DNA from: Collybia mongolica
Taxonomy: Eukaryota > Basidiomycota > Agaricomycetes > Agaricales > Clitocybaceae
DNA length: 64,000 nucleotides
Direction: 5' to 3'
Assembly: GCA_013420905.1 (NCBI GenBank)
Contig: JAAXNY010000001.1
Span: forward strand, 7,068,001 to 7,132,000
Both the position numbers and the translations under genes were made by a program. The notes beneath the pieces were generated by a model. It had not been told where the DNA came from. It did not search any database and saw nothing but the letters and a program-made list of their open reading frames with translations. This document shows positions 33,536-45,046 of this stretch, piece after piece (position 1 is the stretch's first letter; the number at the start of each line of letters is the position of its first letter).

Positions 33536-36186
33536 ATGGGGAGAACACTCGATATAGCAGAATTAAGCAACAGCCTGACGATTCGGGATAATCGAACAGG
33601 GAAAGTGTTTAACATTCCGTACGTAATCTGTTATTCAGCTGGGACTCCACTGTAACACGTATCCGGGCGCTCTTAGGATCGTGGATAATAGCATCCCAGC
33701 GACAGCTTTTAAGGCCATGGCCGCTCCTAGGGCCCCAGGTGAACGCGAAGAAAATGAAACGGAAAAGGGACTTCGTGTAGCAGATAAGGGATTCTTGAAT
33801 ACTGCAGTCCTAAGAAGTCAAATCACCTTCATCGATGGAGAGGCTGGAAGTGAGTACAACAGGCTTAGTATGCCCTTGAAGTACGGCTGACTAGATATAT
33901 GTTAGTTCTCCGGTATAGGTACGCTTATAATCTCGTCGCTCAGTCCCAAGGCCTTGACATCTCATTCGAGAGGGTACCCAATTGAGCAACTCGCGCTTCA
34001 CTCGACCCATCTGGAAACTGGTAATTTACAATCGTCATATCACGTTATATCTACTAAAGCATCGTGTTTAGCATATCTGCTCATATATGGTGCATTACCT
34101 ACCGTACCACAGTTCGAGATTTTTTCTAAGGAAGTCATACACCACGGCGTCACGCATGCTGACGCCGAACAGTTCTGTCGCTCTTTCCGGTCTGCTTGCT
34201 TAGCTATCCTATGTTTCCTGACTGCTTCTGATTAATGCATAGATACGATGCGCATCCTATGACGATTTTAACGAGTGCATTCGCGTATCTCGGTTCATAT
34301 TACAGCGAGGCAAATCCCTCTTTGCAAGGTAAGCACGTTTTCACACATTAAAATGAGATTTCCCTAATTATAATTTGAAGGACAAAATATATTCACCAAG
34401 GGCGACGAGGGGTCCCTTGCTCTTATGGACAAGCAGATTTATCGGTTAATAGGCAAGGCCACAACGCTTGCTGCGTATGTCGTTCATCTGTTCCTCTGGA
34501 CAAATTAACAAGGCTCTTATCCACGCTTTAGAATGGCATACCGGGTTCGCCAAGGTCGAGAATTCGTAACACCTCCAACAAATTTGAGCTATACCGGCTC
34601 GTAAGCACGCACCTTTCACAATCAGCAGCAATTTTTGATCTTGTCTCTTTTAAGTTTCCTTTACCAGATGGATCACATGAGTGAGGAGAACTACGTGCCG
34701 AATCCCGTTCTCGAGAAAGCTCTTGATGTGTTATTCTTGTTGCACGCTGATCACGAGTTAAACGCGTCGGCTACAACGGTTTTGCAAACCGGAAGCTCTC
34801 TTGTTGATCCTTATTCCGCAATCGCGTAAGTTAACTCGAAGCTCTAGGTGTATTTAGGTGATTGATGAAATTATTCTGCAGCGCTGGTTGTGCCTCGTTA
34901 TAGTAAGCTACATGACTTGTCAAACCTTACAGGGCCTGACACGATGTCCTTCCAAGTGGGCCTTTGCATGGTTGGTATTTCCTCCCTCCTCATTTCGAGA
35001 TCTCCCATAGAACATCATCGAATAGGTGGTGCGAATGAGGCTGTCATTCGGATGTTGATATCCGTCGGAAAGTATGTTGAGAGCTGGTTTCTCTGGTGAA
35101 ACACTGATTCTACGCCTTATCGTCAAGGCCTGAAAATGTACCAGCTTTCCTTGAAGCGGTCAAGAAGCGAGAAAAAGTACTATCAGGGTTCGGGCATCGG
35201 TCAGTGCGACTTGTGCTTCGTATTGGTACAGAGATAGATCGTTCTTGAATCTATATCGTAGTGTCTATAAAACGGTTTGCATCATTTTGTTCCCAACACA
35301 AAGTCAGCTGACCTTCATTACAGTCAGACCCCCGCTCATTCATTGTTCGCAAGACGGCCGACGAGGTTTTCAAAATGTTATACGTCTTATTTTTGTCGTG
35401 GATCTCAATTGACAGGAACAAAATCTAGTACAGGAAAAGACGAACTTCTCGAAACGGCTATTGCACTGCACGAGGCCGCGATGAAGGATGAGTATTTCAT
35501 CAAACGAAGGCTTGCACCAAACGTTGATTTCTGGTGCGTGCTTTTGATTCGTTCATTCATACTGCACTCCTTTCTAATCATCTAACGTAGGAGGTAAACA
35601 GTTTCCAAGCGCCGCAATCCGATATGTCTACTGATGGATGAGCAAGTGGTTTGATCTACCGCGCGATGGGTCAGTGCTTGTACTTGTCATGTGGGAACAT
35701 CACATCATTTACCGATATTGGTTGTCTCTACGTTACAGGTTTTCCGCTTGATTTCTTCCCAGTGCTCTTCGCAGTTCCTCGTGTAGTTGGCTGGCTAGCA
35801 CACTGGCGACAGGTCAGTGGCATACAGTGACCATTCGGTGGCAGGTCACCTACAATTACACGGTTCCAGATGATGCTTCAGGAAGATGGCGTTAAGATCT
35901 GGCGACCACGACAGGTAGGAGGAGCTGCTGCCATGACGGACCGACTCACCCCAAATTTTAGATTTACGTAGGCGCTGGGAAGCGTGAGTATGTACACATC
36001 AACGAGCGGGTCGCTGTTGAGGGTCCTAGAGTCACCCCCTCAGTAGTGGTTCATTCTGGGTGAGTTGTTGGACTTGGCGGATTGCAGTGACCATGGCAAC
36101 TTCGACTTGCTGACTTGGCTGTTCCTAGAATTACCAAGCGGACAAACCTTGCAACATTCAAAGGCAAAGCTACTGCAAAGTTGTAG
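33536..36186 (+). CDS. Citrate synthase, bacterial/glyoxysomal type, predicted peroxisomal
   Basis: A 22-exon model gives 493 residues with phase kept at every junction. Family motifs appear only after splicing: GILRYRGYPIEQLA, LLHADHELNAS (catalytic His about 262), SLYGPLHGGANEA (His about 297), GFGHRVYKTSDPRS, and NVDFWSGLIYRAMG (Asp about 392). It condenses acetyl-CoA and oxaloacetate to citrate. The sequence resembles bacterial GltA and plant glyoxysomal enzymes more than mitochondrial ones. There is no mitochondrial presequence, and the last residues are AKL, a PTS1 signal, so a peroxisomal role in the glyoxylate cycle is likely. Four exons are micro-exons: 33906-33918 (13 nt), 34957-34970 (14 nt), 35262-35274 (13 nt) and 35591-35593 (3 nt). 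2-methylcitrate synthase is a weaker alternative. Confidence 0.88.
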
Positions 36187-36431
36187 ATAATCTATTCAAG
36201 TACTCATGTAGACTATATAGATGGAATAATGGGCGAAAGTTAATTGTGTGGAGGAGAATAAGTAGCAAAGCCATGTGGATTGTGCGTGTCTAAGGGTCGG
36301 AGATGGAAGCTGTCACCAGCTGTTGTGCAATATTTGGTTGAGGTGCCCTTTTTCATGTTTGCCAGAAATTGATTGGGTTTTCATTTTGCAACGCCTCCGT
36401 CCTCCCCTTCACCGCGTGCTCCCTTCCCCTC
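36187..36431. other. Short intergenic region between citrate synthase and a GPI-protein gene
   Basis: Pyrimidine-rich sequence increases toward 36400-36470, just before the next start codon, consistent with a strong promoter and leader. No gene is seen. Confidence 0.4.
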
Positions 36432-36438
36432 TTTATAA
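36432..36438 (+). promoter_or_regulatory. TATA-like element and CT-rich leader of the GPI-protein gene
   Basis: TTTATAA sits 37 bases before the ATG at 36475, inside a C/T-rich stretch. CT-rich leaders often mark strongly expressed fungal genes. Confidence 0.4.
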
Positions 36439-36474
36439 CGCCCCCTCCCCCCTTTCCTGACTTGTGTCCCAAAG

Positions 36475-37290
36475 ATGTTCTCCACACTCCTTACTATCGC
36501 GCTCATTGTTGCTCCCGCCCTGCAGGGCGTTCTTGCCGATTTCGCAGTCAACACACCCTCCATCAACCAGGTTTGTTCCTTGGCTTCACCAGTTCGCAAC
36601 TTCCGACGTTTACGTTCTTTTACCAGTGTAAAGATGTCAAGATCTCCTGGGAGGCCACCAAAGGTCCTTACAATCTTATTGTGGTTCCCGCTGAGAACCC
36701 GTGCGACGACGTGGTGTGAGTCCCTTCTCTGTAACAAATCTTCAAACGCGTTGTTCACATGGCATATAGCGCAGACCTAGGTGACCACGACGGCACCACT
36801 TTCATCTGGACACCTAAACTTGCCCCTGGAACTAAAGTCCAGCTTTCCGTTGAAGATGCTGATGGGGATGAGGCATGGAGTGGACAGGTCAGTACTGTTG
36901 ATCATTCTCGTCTGAAACTGCCCAGCCCATGATTACTTCAGATCACCATTGGCAAGGGTGATACCTCCTGCATCAAATCTGACAAGCCTGGCCCCGCTCC
37001 TACGACTACCCTCGCAACTGGTGGTGGTACGGGCGGTACTACTATGGTCGTCCCGTAAGTCTCATGGTATCCCCTGTCCTCTTTTCACTTATGCTATCTC
37101 TAGTCCCAACGCTGGTAAACCCACTACAGTTGTTGAGGTCACTACCTCCAGTATCCCATCAGCTGTTGGTGCTGCTGGAAATGCTGGCGCCAACCCATTC
37201 GCCTCGAATGGTGCCCTCACCATGCGCCACGCGACCGCGCCAGTCATGGTTCTCGGCGCCCTCGCTGCCATCCTTGCCAGTTCCCTCTAA
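36475..37290 (+). CDS. Ser/Thr-rich GPI-anchored cell-surface protein (Kre9/Knh1-N-like domain)
   Basis: Five exons. Residues 1-22 are a signal peptide (MFSTLLTIALIVAPALQGVLA). A small beta-rich domain of about 85 residues follows, with two cysteines (CKDVKISWEATKGPYNL, NPCDDVV, TFIWTPKLAPGTKVQLSVED). This pattern is that of the Ser-Thr-rich GPI-anchored/Kre9-Knh1 N-terminal family common in mushroom fungi. A Thr/Gly/Ser-rich stalk follows, and a final hydrophobic segment (PVMVLGALAAILASSL) preceded by a small-residue site suits GPI attachment. It probably sits at the plasma membrane or in the cell wall. Its molecular function is unknown. Confidence 0.85.
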
Positions 37291-37705
37291 CGACACCCTT
37301 TTGTTTACGATGACTGGGTGAATATGTTGTCCATATTCCAGAGCCACCGGCTCTTGTGCAATCCGGTGCTGGTTATTTTGTCGAATATTGGTTGGTTCTG
37401 GAACTCCCACGAATGTCTGTATGGAGATTTTGCTGCTGGTTTTTCTCGATGTAGTGGATGCTAGAAGTCGACAATAGTCGAGCTGGTTCATCTCAGTAAC
37501 CTCCGATACTGCTTGTCACATTAGTTGTTCTTTTAGCTTCGACATATCTTTATTGTTCATATACCCATTTCTTATCACTAGGCAGATCCAGAAGAATAAA
37601 TCTGTAGTTTGAAGTTATGTAGCAGGATTTTAAATTTCCGTGAATTTATATATTTGCGTTGATCGCGTTATCGGTCATTACGAACGAACTCTGCACTGAC
37701 CCACC
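37291..37705. other. 3' flank of the GPI-protein gene and PCC1 promoter
   Basis: It holds the 3' untranslated region of the GPI-protein gene and the upstream region of PCC1. No other gene is seen. Confidence 0.4.
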
Positions 37706-38093
37706 ATGTCTGAGTGGCATAAAATGTGCGCCTCCCCCCCCCTGCTTTGTAGCCTCGTAATGCTAATGCAATTGAAAGAGTTATCGAAATACCATTTGTG
37801 TCGAACAAGCATGCGATGATTGCAAAACAAGCCATTGACGTCGATGTAGAACTTCAGGCGCAAGCAGTCAAACGGATGTTGGAGGTGAAAGATGAGGTGC
37901 TGATTGCGTATGTTAACGTCTTGCATTTTTCCCCGATTTGAACAGGTTAACAATCCTCGATTATAGATCGTTCAGTACTCTGACTATTCGATTAGCCCGA
38001 TTGACTGTGAACGGCTTCCTCGAAAACGTAGATTTAGTCGTGCGCACACTGGAGGCCTTTGGGGAAGAGGCCGACAAACATTTAAGAACTTAG
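37706..38093 (+). CDS. PCC1: EKC/KEOPS complex subunit Pcc1
   Basis: Three exons (37706-37725, 37779-37907, 37967-38093) encode 91 residues: MSEWHKIVIEIPFVSNKHA..., KRMLEVKDEVLIASFST, and LTVNGFLENVDLVVRTLEAFG. The RLARLTVNGFLENVDLV pattern is the Pcc1/CTAG family core. Pcc1 is the dimerising subunit of KEOPS, which makes t6A37 in ANN-decoding tRNAs and affects telomeres and transcription. The first intron (53 nt) begins in the sixth-seventh codon and contains a long C run. Removing it restores the frame. The gene is too small and too split to appear as an obvious ORF. Its 3' end converges with the PA2G4 homologue, with only 76 bases between stops. Confidence 0.9.
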
Positions 38094-38169
38094 ATTTTAA
38101 TCATACATTTCGGTACGTGATAAAGACAATTGAAATAACAGTTCCATTTGTTTATTGTTGGCGATGTGA

Positions 38170-39708
38170 TTACTCGTCTTTGGATTCGCCTTCTGCCTTG
38201 GCCTTCTTCTTCTTACTCTTCTTGCTCTCCCTTAAATTCCTTGCCAGTAGACCCTTGAATTCCTCATCCTCAAGTTCTTTGTCGGTTCGCAGGAGTTCCG
38301 CCTTGTACCAGACCGGGGGATGACTAATCAAAGAGGGGCCTCCTGGTAGCAGAGCAATCGTGAAGTGGAATCCGGCAACAAAAGTACCAGCGGGGGTGTA
38401 TCTATATAATTTTCAGCAAAAAAAAATAACACTGATGACGATATCTTACATCACTTCATAGGGTTTCACCAAACTATGCTGCACAGCTTCTTGAAGACCC
38501 ATGCGTGAACGCTTCTCGTCTTCAAGCGATCGGATGTTGAACGGGAAAGCCCCGGCTTTCTTCTGCACTTCAGAAAACACTGCACGCGAGTTCTTCATCT
38601 TGAGTTGATATGTAATCGCAGAATCGCGTTGGTAGATTGTCGTCCGCGATTCTTCCAAACGAGCCTGCGTAATCCCACAAGTCAAAACTAACATATCAAG
38701 TCTCATATGCCGAATACACACCTTTCCGTCCTCCCCAGAGGAGATTAAAATGTCCATGCCATACACCTCGCCCTCAGCGAACGTAGCAGCTTCAAAGTCA
38801 CGCTTCTGCGCCTCACTGGGATTCAGGATGATGCGCTTCTTGCCATCAATGACATTCTGCGTCTGCTGGCAAGACAGCATACCTGAAGACGCGACGATCA
38901 GGCATTGAACGCGATATTTCTAATGACATGGGCTAACCTTCAACGGGTTTGCAGTCCCATGCTGCAGCAGCCCGGTTGACGATTTCTGTGACGGCCCAGT
39001 TTTTGTTTCCGACCTTGATGGTTCTCATTGCGAGCTCGGCGGCGTTCCAAGCAGCCTTGATTACATCTGCGCGGCGGCCCGTGACGGGGTTCTCTGCAGT
39101 CGCGCCGATCACGATGGTCTCTGCGCTGATGGAGGCGAAACCGTCAATCTGAGCACCGAGTTGGATTTTGACAACGTCATCTTTAGCAAGCACTTGTGAA
39201 GATTGAGGGTCCGATCTACAGGAGATTGGGGGATCATGTTAGACAAGCGCTCATATGATGATCGCAAATCATCGCACGCAAGGGGAGAGAAATGCGCTAC
39301 TGCATTGTTGACAGAGATACAGGTGGGGAACGCGAGGCCTGCAATCAACGCATGAGACCCTATCGAAAATGGCAAATAGCGGATGACGAACCTTTGCTCA
39401 CTTTAACGCCTTTAACGGCTTTGTTGTAAACAGCCCCAGTGCCCTGCTCAATAAGCTTATCGCCTTCGATGCAGAGATCGATTACTTTGGCTCCTTCCAC
39501 AGAGAGTTCGATGAGTTTTTTAGTAACCTGATGGACAATGTCTGCAGCCGTCTGGAGGAAAACGTTGTTTTAGAAGGTTTTGCCCTATCACGGTACAAAA
39601 AAATTCAACCTTGTATTTAGTGAGGTCGGCCTCTGCGGAAGACACAATCTTTTTCTCCTCTGGCGTAACAGCGGGGGTGGGGGCGGGGGTGTTCTCAGTG
39701 TCGGACAT
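38170..39708 (-). CDS. PA2G4/Ebp1/Cdb4 family protein (methionine-aminopeptidase fold)
   Basis: A gene of about six exons. The N-terminus is MSDTENTPAPTPAVTPEEKK followed by DLTKYKTAADIVHQVTKKL. Middle segments include GLAFPTCISVNNAVAHFSPL, DDVVKIQLGAQIDGFASI and GEVYGMDILISSGEDGK. The C-terminus is Lys-rich (SKKSKKKKAKAEGESKDE). The family keeps the aminopeptidase pita-bread fold but usually lacks the metal ligands. Members bind RNA, DNA and ribosomes and affect growth and ribosome biogenesis. In fission yeast it is known as a curved-DNA-binding protein. The chosen start gives the standard N-terminus. Confidence 0.92.
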
Positions 39709-40023
39709 TGGTCGTATTACTTTGAGTGGTAGGACGGAGACGAGATCGGTCAAACTCAAGGAAATTGCCTTTCTAGGTTGGTCTAATCTGATCTAAGCGT
39801 CATCAACAATCAGTAGCTTGGTTTTCACCCGTCACACATAATTTCTAACAGGACAACAGTTGGTGGAAGACTGGATATAATATAGGTTTCTAGTAGAAAC
39901 AGATCTCGTGAACATACATGATGATTCCATCCGGGGAATATGGGGTATGCAAGGGTGGAAAGCAGATGCTAAGAAAAGCAAACAAAGAGAGGTTCTGAGG
40001 ACGATCATTGGCAGCCAGAAAGG
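39709..40023. promoter_or_regulatory. Promoter region of the PA2G4 homologue
   Basis: These 315 bases lie upstream of the PA2G4 start and downstream of the methyltransferase stop, both on the minus strand. No distinct motif was recognised. Confidence 0.35.
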
Positions 40024-41969
40024 TTAGGCTTTGAATGCCACATAACCCCGCATTGACCGACAGATGGACACAGCTTTCCTGCGGCCAGAATACGCTGAGG
40101 ACCCGGGAAAAACATTTTCTGATGCAGCCTCGATCTTACTCAGAACCGTTCGCCAGGTTTGCCAATCGGGATGCTCTCCAGGAGGTTCGCTCCAAGCAAA
40201 TTGTGAGAAAATAGTCCCGCGCATGCCGATACGATCCATCATATCACTAGGGAGGATGATAAGTTTGCGAGTGTATGTAATCACTTTTGACTGACTTTTC
40301 CCATGATGCCCATTCAACTTCAAAGGCCTCACGCGAAGAAGCTACCTGCGGGACAATAGCTTCAGGTCGATTTGTATGCGTTACCATGTGTCCTGAATAA
40401 AGTTTTTTGTATTCCTCCCATATGGCCTCTTTGCATCCTTGAACTGTTCTAACGGTTCTTGCTAGATGCATAGTAATCCAAGTTGAGCTAAATGGACACT
40501 GAGGTTCATCGAAATCCAAACTATTGTCAGAATGGGCTGAGTGGGTCGATGGACAAGACCGGCTGTCGTAGATACTATCTGGTATCGTCCAATCACAGGA
40601 TGCAGAGTCCCCGGTTCGCCTTTGTGTTTGCTCTAGGTGAGGGGAATTGGGAGGTAGTACTATTTTGAGAGGAGGATTGGTTCGAACATCAACGAAGATT
40701 GATGAAAGGTAAAATGGAAGAATGGAAAGGAGATTCCTGGAGAGGAATTTGTCTGTAAGCATGGCCTCCCAAGCTTCCTTGAGTTTTGAGTGATTTCGTG
40801 GATCTGTTATGTCATCATCATCCGAGGAAAAAGTTTCATGAGTAGTAAAGTTATTTGTTGAGGATGAGGGGCTGAGCGGGGAACGAGGGCTGAACGTCGG
40901 CGAGAGAGATACTACTGATAGCGCGGATTTCGAGGAACGCAAGTCGAATCGTTGATCCAGAGTCGAGCTCCACGGGTCTGAGGTAAGGGTTGCAGAACTT
41001 TTACTGGAGTAGGTACTTGACAATTTGGTTTTTGACGTGAGAGGAAGATTGACCGTGATTGGGGGCAGTCGAGGTTTCCATCGGACGGTGCGCGGAGGAA
41101 AATGCTCACATGGGAAGATGGGGTCTTCTTCTATTATCTGTAAATGTCAGTCAGACTGGCCAGCTTAAGAGATCATAATTAGGGTGCAATACCTCCAAGA
41201 CAGCTCCCGATTTCATCACACGTGCTATTTCCTACAGGTTAGAAGTCAGTCATTGGTTCCTTGATCCAGTCAATAAGCTAACCTCAAATACAAACTGCCA
41301 CTATTCATTGCTCGACATGAGCATGACGTTCTCGACAGATGGAAGCCGTAACGATCTCACCTCGTCTTCCGGAACGCCAAGCCCGATGTTAACTATACGA
41401 ACAAAATCAAAATGGGAGGAAGGAAGATCGAGTCCATCAAGTCTTTGAACGGGAGAAAAGGATCGTTATACGAACGACGAAGTATTTCGTGAGTACATAC
41501 AAGTTTCCATGCACCCATCTCACACGGTGGGAAATATTAGCGTATGGCTCCATGTCGGAAAGCTTTGGTTGCATGCGTCTTATGTCATACCCCACAATTG
41601 TGCTAGTCTAAAGTCGGCATATAAGCTATCGCAATACATGTAGAATGGATTACATACCACCCAATGCTTCGCAGCTTCGATAGCCCAGAAGCCAGTACCA
41701 CATCCAAGGTCTAGTACGACTGCTGGTGGTTTTTCGAACTGGTGAATCGAAAGACTCCGGCAACAGCTGTTAATGAACATGCTATCCCAGATATCGCTGA
41801 ACAGACCCCAGCATCCATCAGTTAAACGGCCAGATCGTTGATGTAGCTCGGGCTCAACATACAAATTTGACATGCAAGTGGAATGTACCACAGGGTATGG
41901 TAAATCTCCCCGTTTGCGACGGATAGTCTTCTTTTCCATGAGGGACGCCTCGACATTTTGGCTGGTCAT
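40024..41969 (-). CDS. SAM-dependent methyltransferase-domain protein
   Basis: A multi-exon gene. The SAM-binding motif I is PPAVVLDLGCGTGFWAIEAA, followed after splicing by TSTIVGYDIRR and then DFVRIVNIGLGVPEDE and EIARVMKSGAVLEIIEED (motifs II-III). These identify a class I Rossmann methyltransferase of the kind expanded in mushroom fungi. A long Ser-rich insertion with SSKSSATLTSDPWSS and an acidic stretch follows. The tail is GYVAFKA. The substrate is not predictable. Upstream of the domain the protein is short and basic (MEKKTIRRKRGDL). It may be a lipid, small-molecule or secondary-metabolite methyltransferase, but no cluster surrounds it. Confidence 0.82.
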
Positions 41970-42225
41970 CGTTTAAGTCGCTTGAGCGGCGCCTGTCAGA
42001 AAGTGGGTAAGGAAGAGAACAAGGGAGGATGTATTTAAGCCAAAAGAGTCGTTGGATCTCTTTGAATAAAATGTTACGGAACCCCATGATGGCCGAAGTT
42101 CCAGTGAAGGTTAGGCGAGAGCAAGCCAGGGTCATCATCCGTGTGAAGCCATTATAATTTGGTTTGCCACGTGCGCAATTGTATTCGCCGTGCACCGACT
42201 TTCGCCACCGAGCTCATCGTTCATC
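41970..42225. promoter_or_regulatory. Divergent promoter between the methyltransferase and NDUFB8
   Basis: The two start codons are 256 bases apart and point away from each other, so they share this region. No TATA box is evident on the NDUFB8 side. Confidence 0.45.
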
Positions 42226-42815
42226 ATGACCACCACCATCTTCTTGCGCCGTGCTACGAGTGTGTGCTCTCTCTCCAATAGACCCACCCTCATTTCGACA
42301 AAAAAGATATACACTCGAGCTTATGCTACTCCTACAAACGAGGAGCCTGACCCTCAACTCAACGGCTACCCCCAGTTACCGTTGGTTTCGAGACAACATC
42401 TCCCAGCCCTGGGCTGGCAGGATCCGCTTCTGAGGCGTAATTTCGGGGATACAGTACGTCCATCCTTTTGCCTCCGTTTTAAAGCATTACTCACGACGTT
42501 TCTGCCAATCAGTTACACGAACAAGATGAACTAACTTCCATGTGGGGCCCGGACATCCCTCCGGGAGACTTATCGCCCCAGAGAGCAACATTCCAGTTCC
42601 TTATCGCCGTCACTAGTTTTCTTGGATTCGGTTATATGGTGAAGAACATCTTGACGCCAGAGGCACCCGCTATTCGCCGCGAGTATCCATTCTCTGGGTT
42701 AGTGGCTGAGTTGGGCGGCAACAAGGAAAACAAGGTCTGTTAATACCGGATCTCTTCGGTGATATATTTGACCACATCACTTTAGGCACGGACGGAATCG
42801 AGCGCAGAGGATTAA
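42226..42815 (+). CDS. Mitochondrial complex I subunit, NDUFB8 (ASHI) family
   Basis: Three exons (42226-42453, 42513-42734, 42786-42815) encode 159 residues. An Arg/Ser-rich presequence (FLRRATSVCSLSNRPTL) is followed by the family core LLRRNFGDTLHEQDELTSMW, the loop GPDIPPGDLSPQRA, and a single membrane helix (FQFLIAVTSFLGFGYMV). The motif across the first junction (FGDT/LHEQDE) is diagnostic of NDUFB8. It is an accessory subunit in the membrane arm of NADH:ubiquinone oxidoreductase. The last exon is only 30 nt. Confidence 0.9.
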
Positions 42816-43449
42816 TAGCATATTCTATGTAATTAAGAAAATTCCTTCGAGTTCCATGTTGGCCATCCGATATGATGCATATCACACGCCGCTTAACTGA
42901 GATCGTATGAAGGATGTCAAGTGTAAGTTATATCCCTGAGAGCGAGGCCCCCGACTGCTTCATGGCACTCTTAAAGTTGACTCGGAAAAATTGAACGGCC
43001 GTTGACATTGAATTTTTATTAAGGCCTTGGCCCTGGCTCTTACGATACATGGTATCAGTAGTTGTATTTGATAACCATTTACCCGACACACAGAAGCTGG
43101 CAAGGTAAGTATGTAGCACGTATACCGCTCCCTACCTCAAGAAGTATGGCTCTGAATTAACGACAGTGTTACGGTTCCAGAGCCCCGAACGAGGAGACAG
43201 CTGTCTATATCCTAGTCAGGTTCGTAGGTCAATAATGTTGCACCCAGGTCCCACCGGGAAATTCCGAGCCCTCACTTCTGTCAAGTTTCGCCCATTATTA
43301 TGTTCGGGATCATCAGTCCCACCTGTTATAGAGACCATCTCCCTTGTTGACTTCCCTCGCCAACTTCTTGTCCGATCACACTCAGTAAAAAGGCTAGTCA
43401 GCATTAGGTGGCACACAGGTCTGGCCCTGGTCCGGATGTCATTCTGAGT
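42816..43449. other. Intergenic region without a supported gene
   Basis: It contains the NDUFB8 3' flank and two overlapping short ORFs on opposite strands around 43166-43447 with no motif. It borders the repeat island that begins near 43450. Confidence 0.45.
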
Positions 43450-44804
43450 TCAGACAATGGTCAAGCTTGTGTTTTTACCAAGCCAAAATAAACTGCCAAG
43501 AGTTTTGAGAAAACTTTCCTTGTTTTCGGTTTTCTGCTTACATGAACAGGGGTTCTTGGTTACTGGCTTACGAAGATAGGGTTTTCTTTTCTTCAAAGTT
43601 TGTAAGACCTGCCCTGAACAGCCCCAGCTGCTGTGTTGTGGCTTCCCTGTCCTTCCTTGTGCTATACTACTTGCTTTGTGCCTCTCTGCTGCTGTGCCAG
43701 CACACCTAAGCCACACTACTCATCATGCTCTCTAACAGATATAGTTATTACACCCCAAACTCATTTAGGATCAGGCATTCAATGTATAATGTGAGTCTCT
43801 AGGCAACTTTATTATTCAGACAGACACTAAGGCTTTTGTTGCAAGAGCTTCATTAAGCCCTCACTGCAACCACTAATAAACACTGTCCTTCAACTATGCC
43901 ATCAAAAACCCAGGGGAAACAGTAGGGAGGACTGATTTTACAGTGTTCTGATGGTGTAGCTAGACCGACTCCTTTGTTCTAATAATAATACAATAGAATA
44001 ACTACACTGACCCAGAATTGACTAATGGATGACTGAGAATTTAAATAATAACTGATGTGCATTGACCGACCTGTCACTGACTAGGGCTTGACTAAGTGCA
44101 ACTGTTAAATGACTAGAGCTAGTCAGTGAAATATCTCAAAAACACATATTAGTCAGTCCTAAGTCCAAACCTGACTAAAAGCCAACCATTCACTGACCAC
44201 AGATCGACTTCTGCTTTTTACTGAGGATCACATATCACCAAAGTAGAAGAAATAGTACTTGGAGTTGGTGAGAGGAATACCACAGATTGGCAAGATCAGT
44301 ATGGTTGGCCACAGAGTGATGCTATCAATGCAGTGGACACAGGTAGTTATTATGAACTTCATAGGAAATGTGCAGACTCAGGAATTTTGGAAGGGTCTAC
44401 CTCATCAAGCCAGCCCTATCTAGTAAATGGTTGCATACACTTAGTCAGAATACAGTATGTCAAACATATATCTAAATACTTGTACTAGTTATCTATAAAA
44501 TAGTATTGAGCAATTGGCAACATGGGACTGATGGCACCTGTCCAATGAGGCAAGGACCCAAGTGTAATGATGAATGAAACTTGAGAGAAGTGAAGGTGTC
44601 AGAATCTTCCAGTAGGACTCCCCTGTTGCACTGTTGATATGGCCTGAAATTGTTTGCACTTGTAAAGCCAACAAGTAAGGCTATTAACTAGTCTAATGAT
44701 TAATACATCTATCAGTACAGAGGACTATGAGTATGAACTATTATTATTTCTATTCACCATGCCCAGTTACAACCTTGGTATCTTAAAAATAAGTAACCAT
44801 TGTA

Positions 44805-45046
44805 GTATGTCATCATTAGTCTGGGGATCATCGTTAATAGGAGAAGTAATTGTAAATTCAGGACTTGCACAACCTGAAGCCAGAGTCTAGTCAGGAATGC
44901 TTGGTGTTAACTATTGGAAAGACAGGTATGATATCATTAGTCTGGGGATCATCATTAATAGGAGAAGTAATTCTAAATTTGGGACTTGCACAACCTGAGG
45001 CCAGAGTCTAGTCAGGGGCACTTGGTGTTAACTACTGGAAAGACAG
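44805..45046. repeat. Two-copy tandem repeat, 121-bp unit
   Basis: The unit 44805-44925 recurs at 44926-45046 with few differences. Shared words include TCTGGGGATCATC, AGGAGAAGTAATT and CCAGAGTCTAGTCAGG in the same order and spacing. Confidence 0.85.

Noticed and set aside
43166..43447. A 93-codon ORF with an opposite-strand partner
   Set aside because: No motif; borders the repeat island; both strands equally open over a short stretch.
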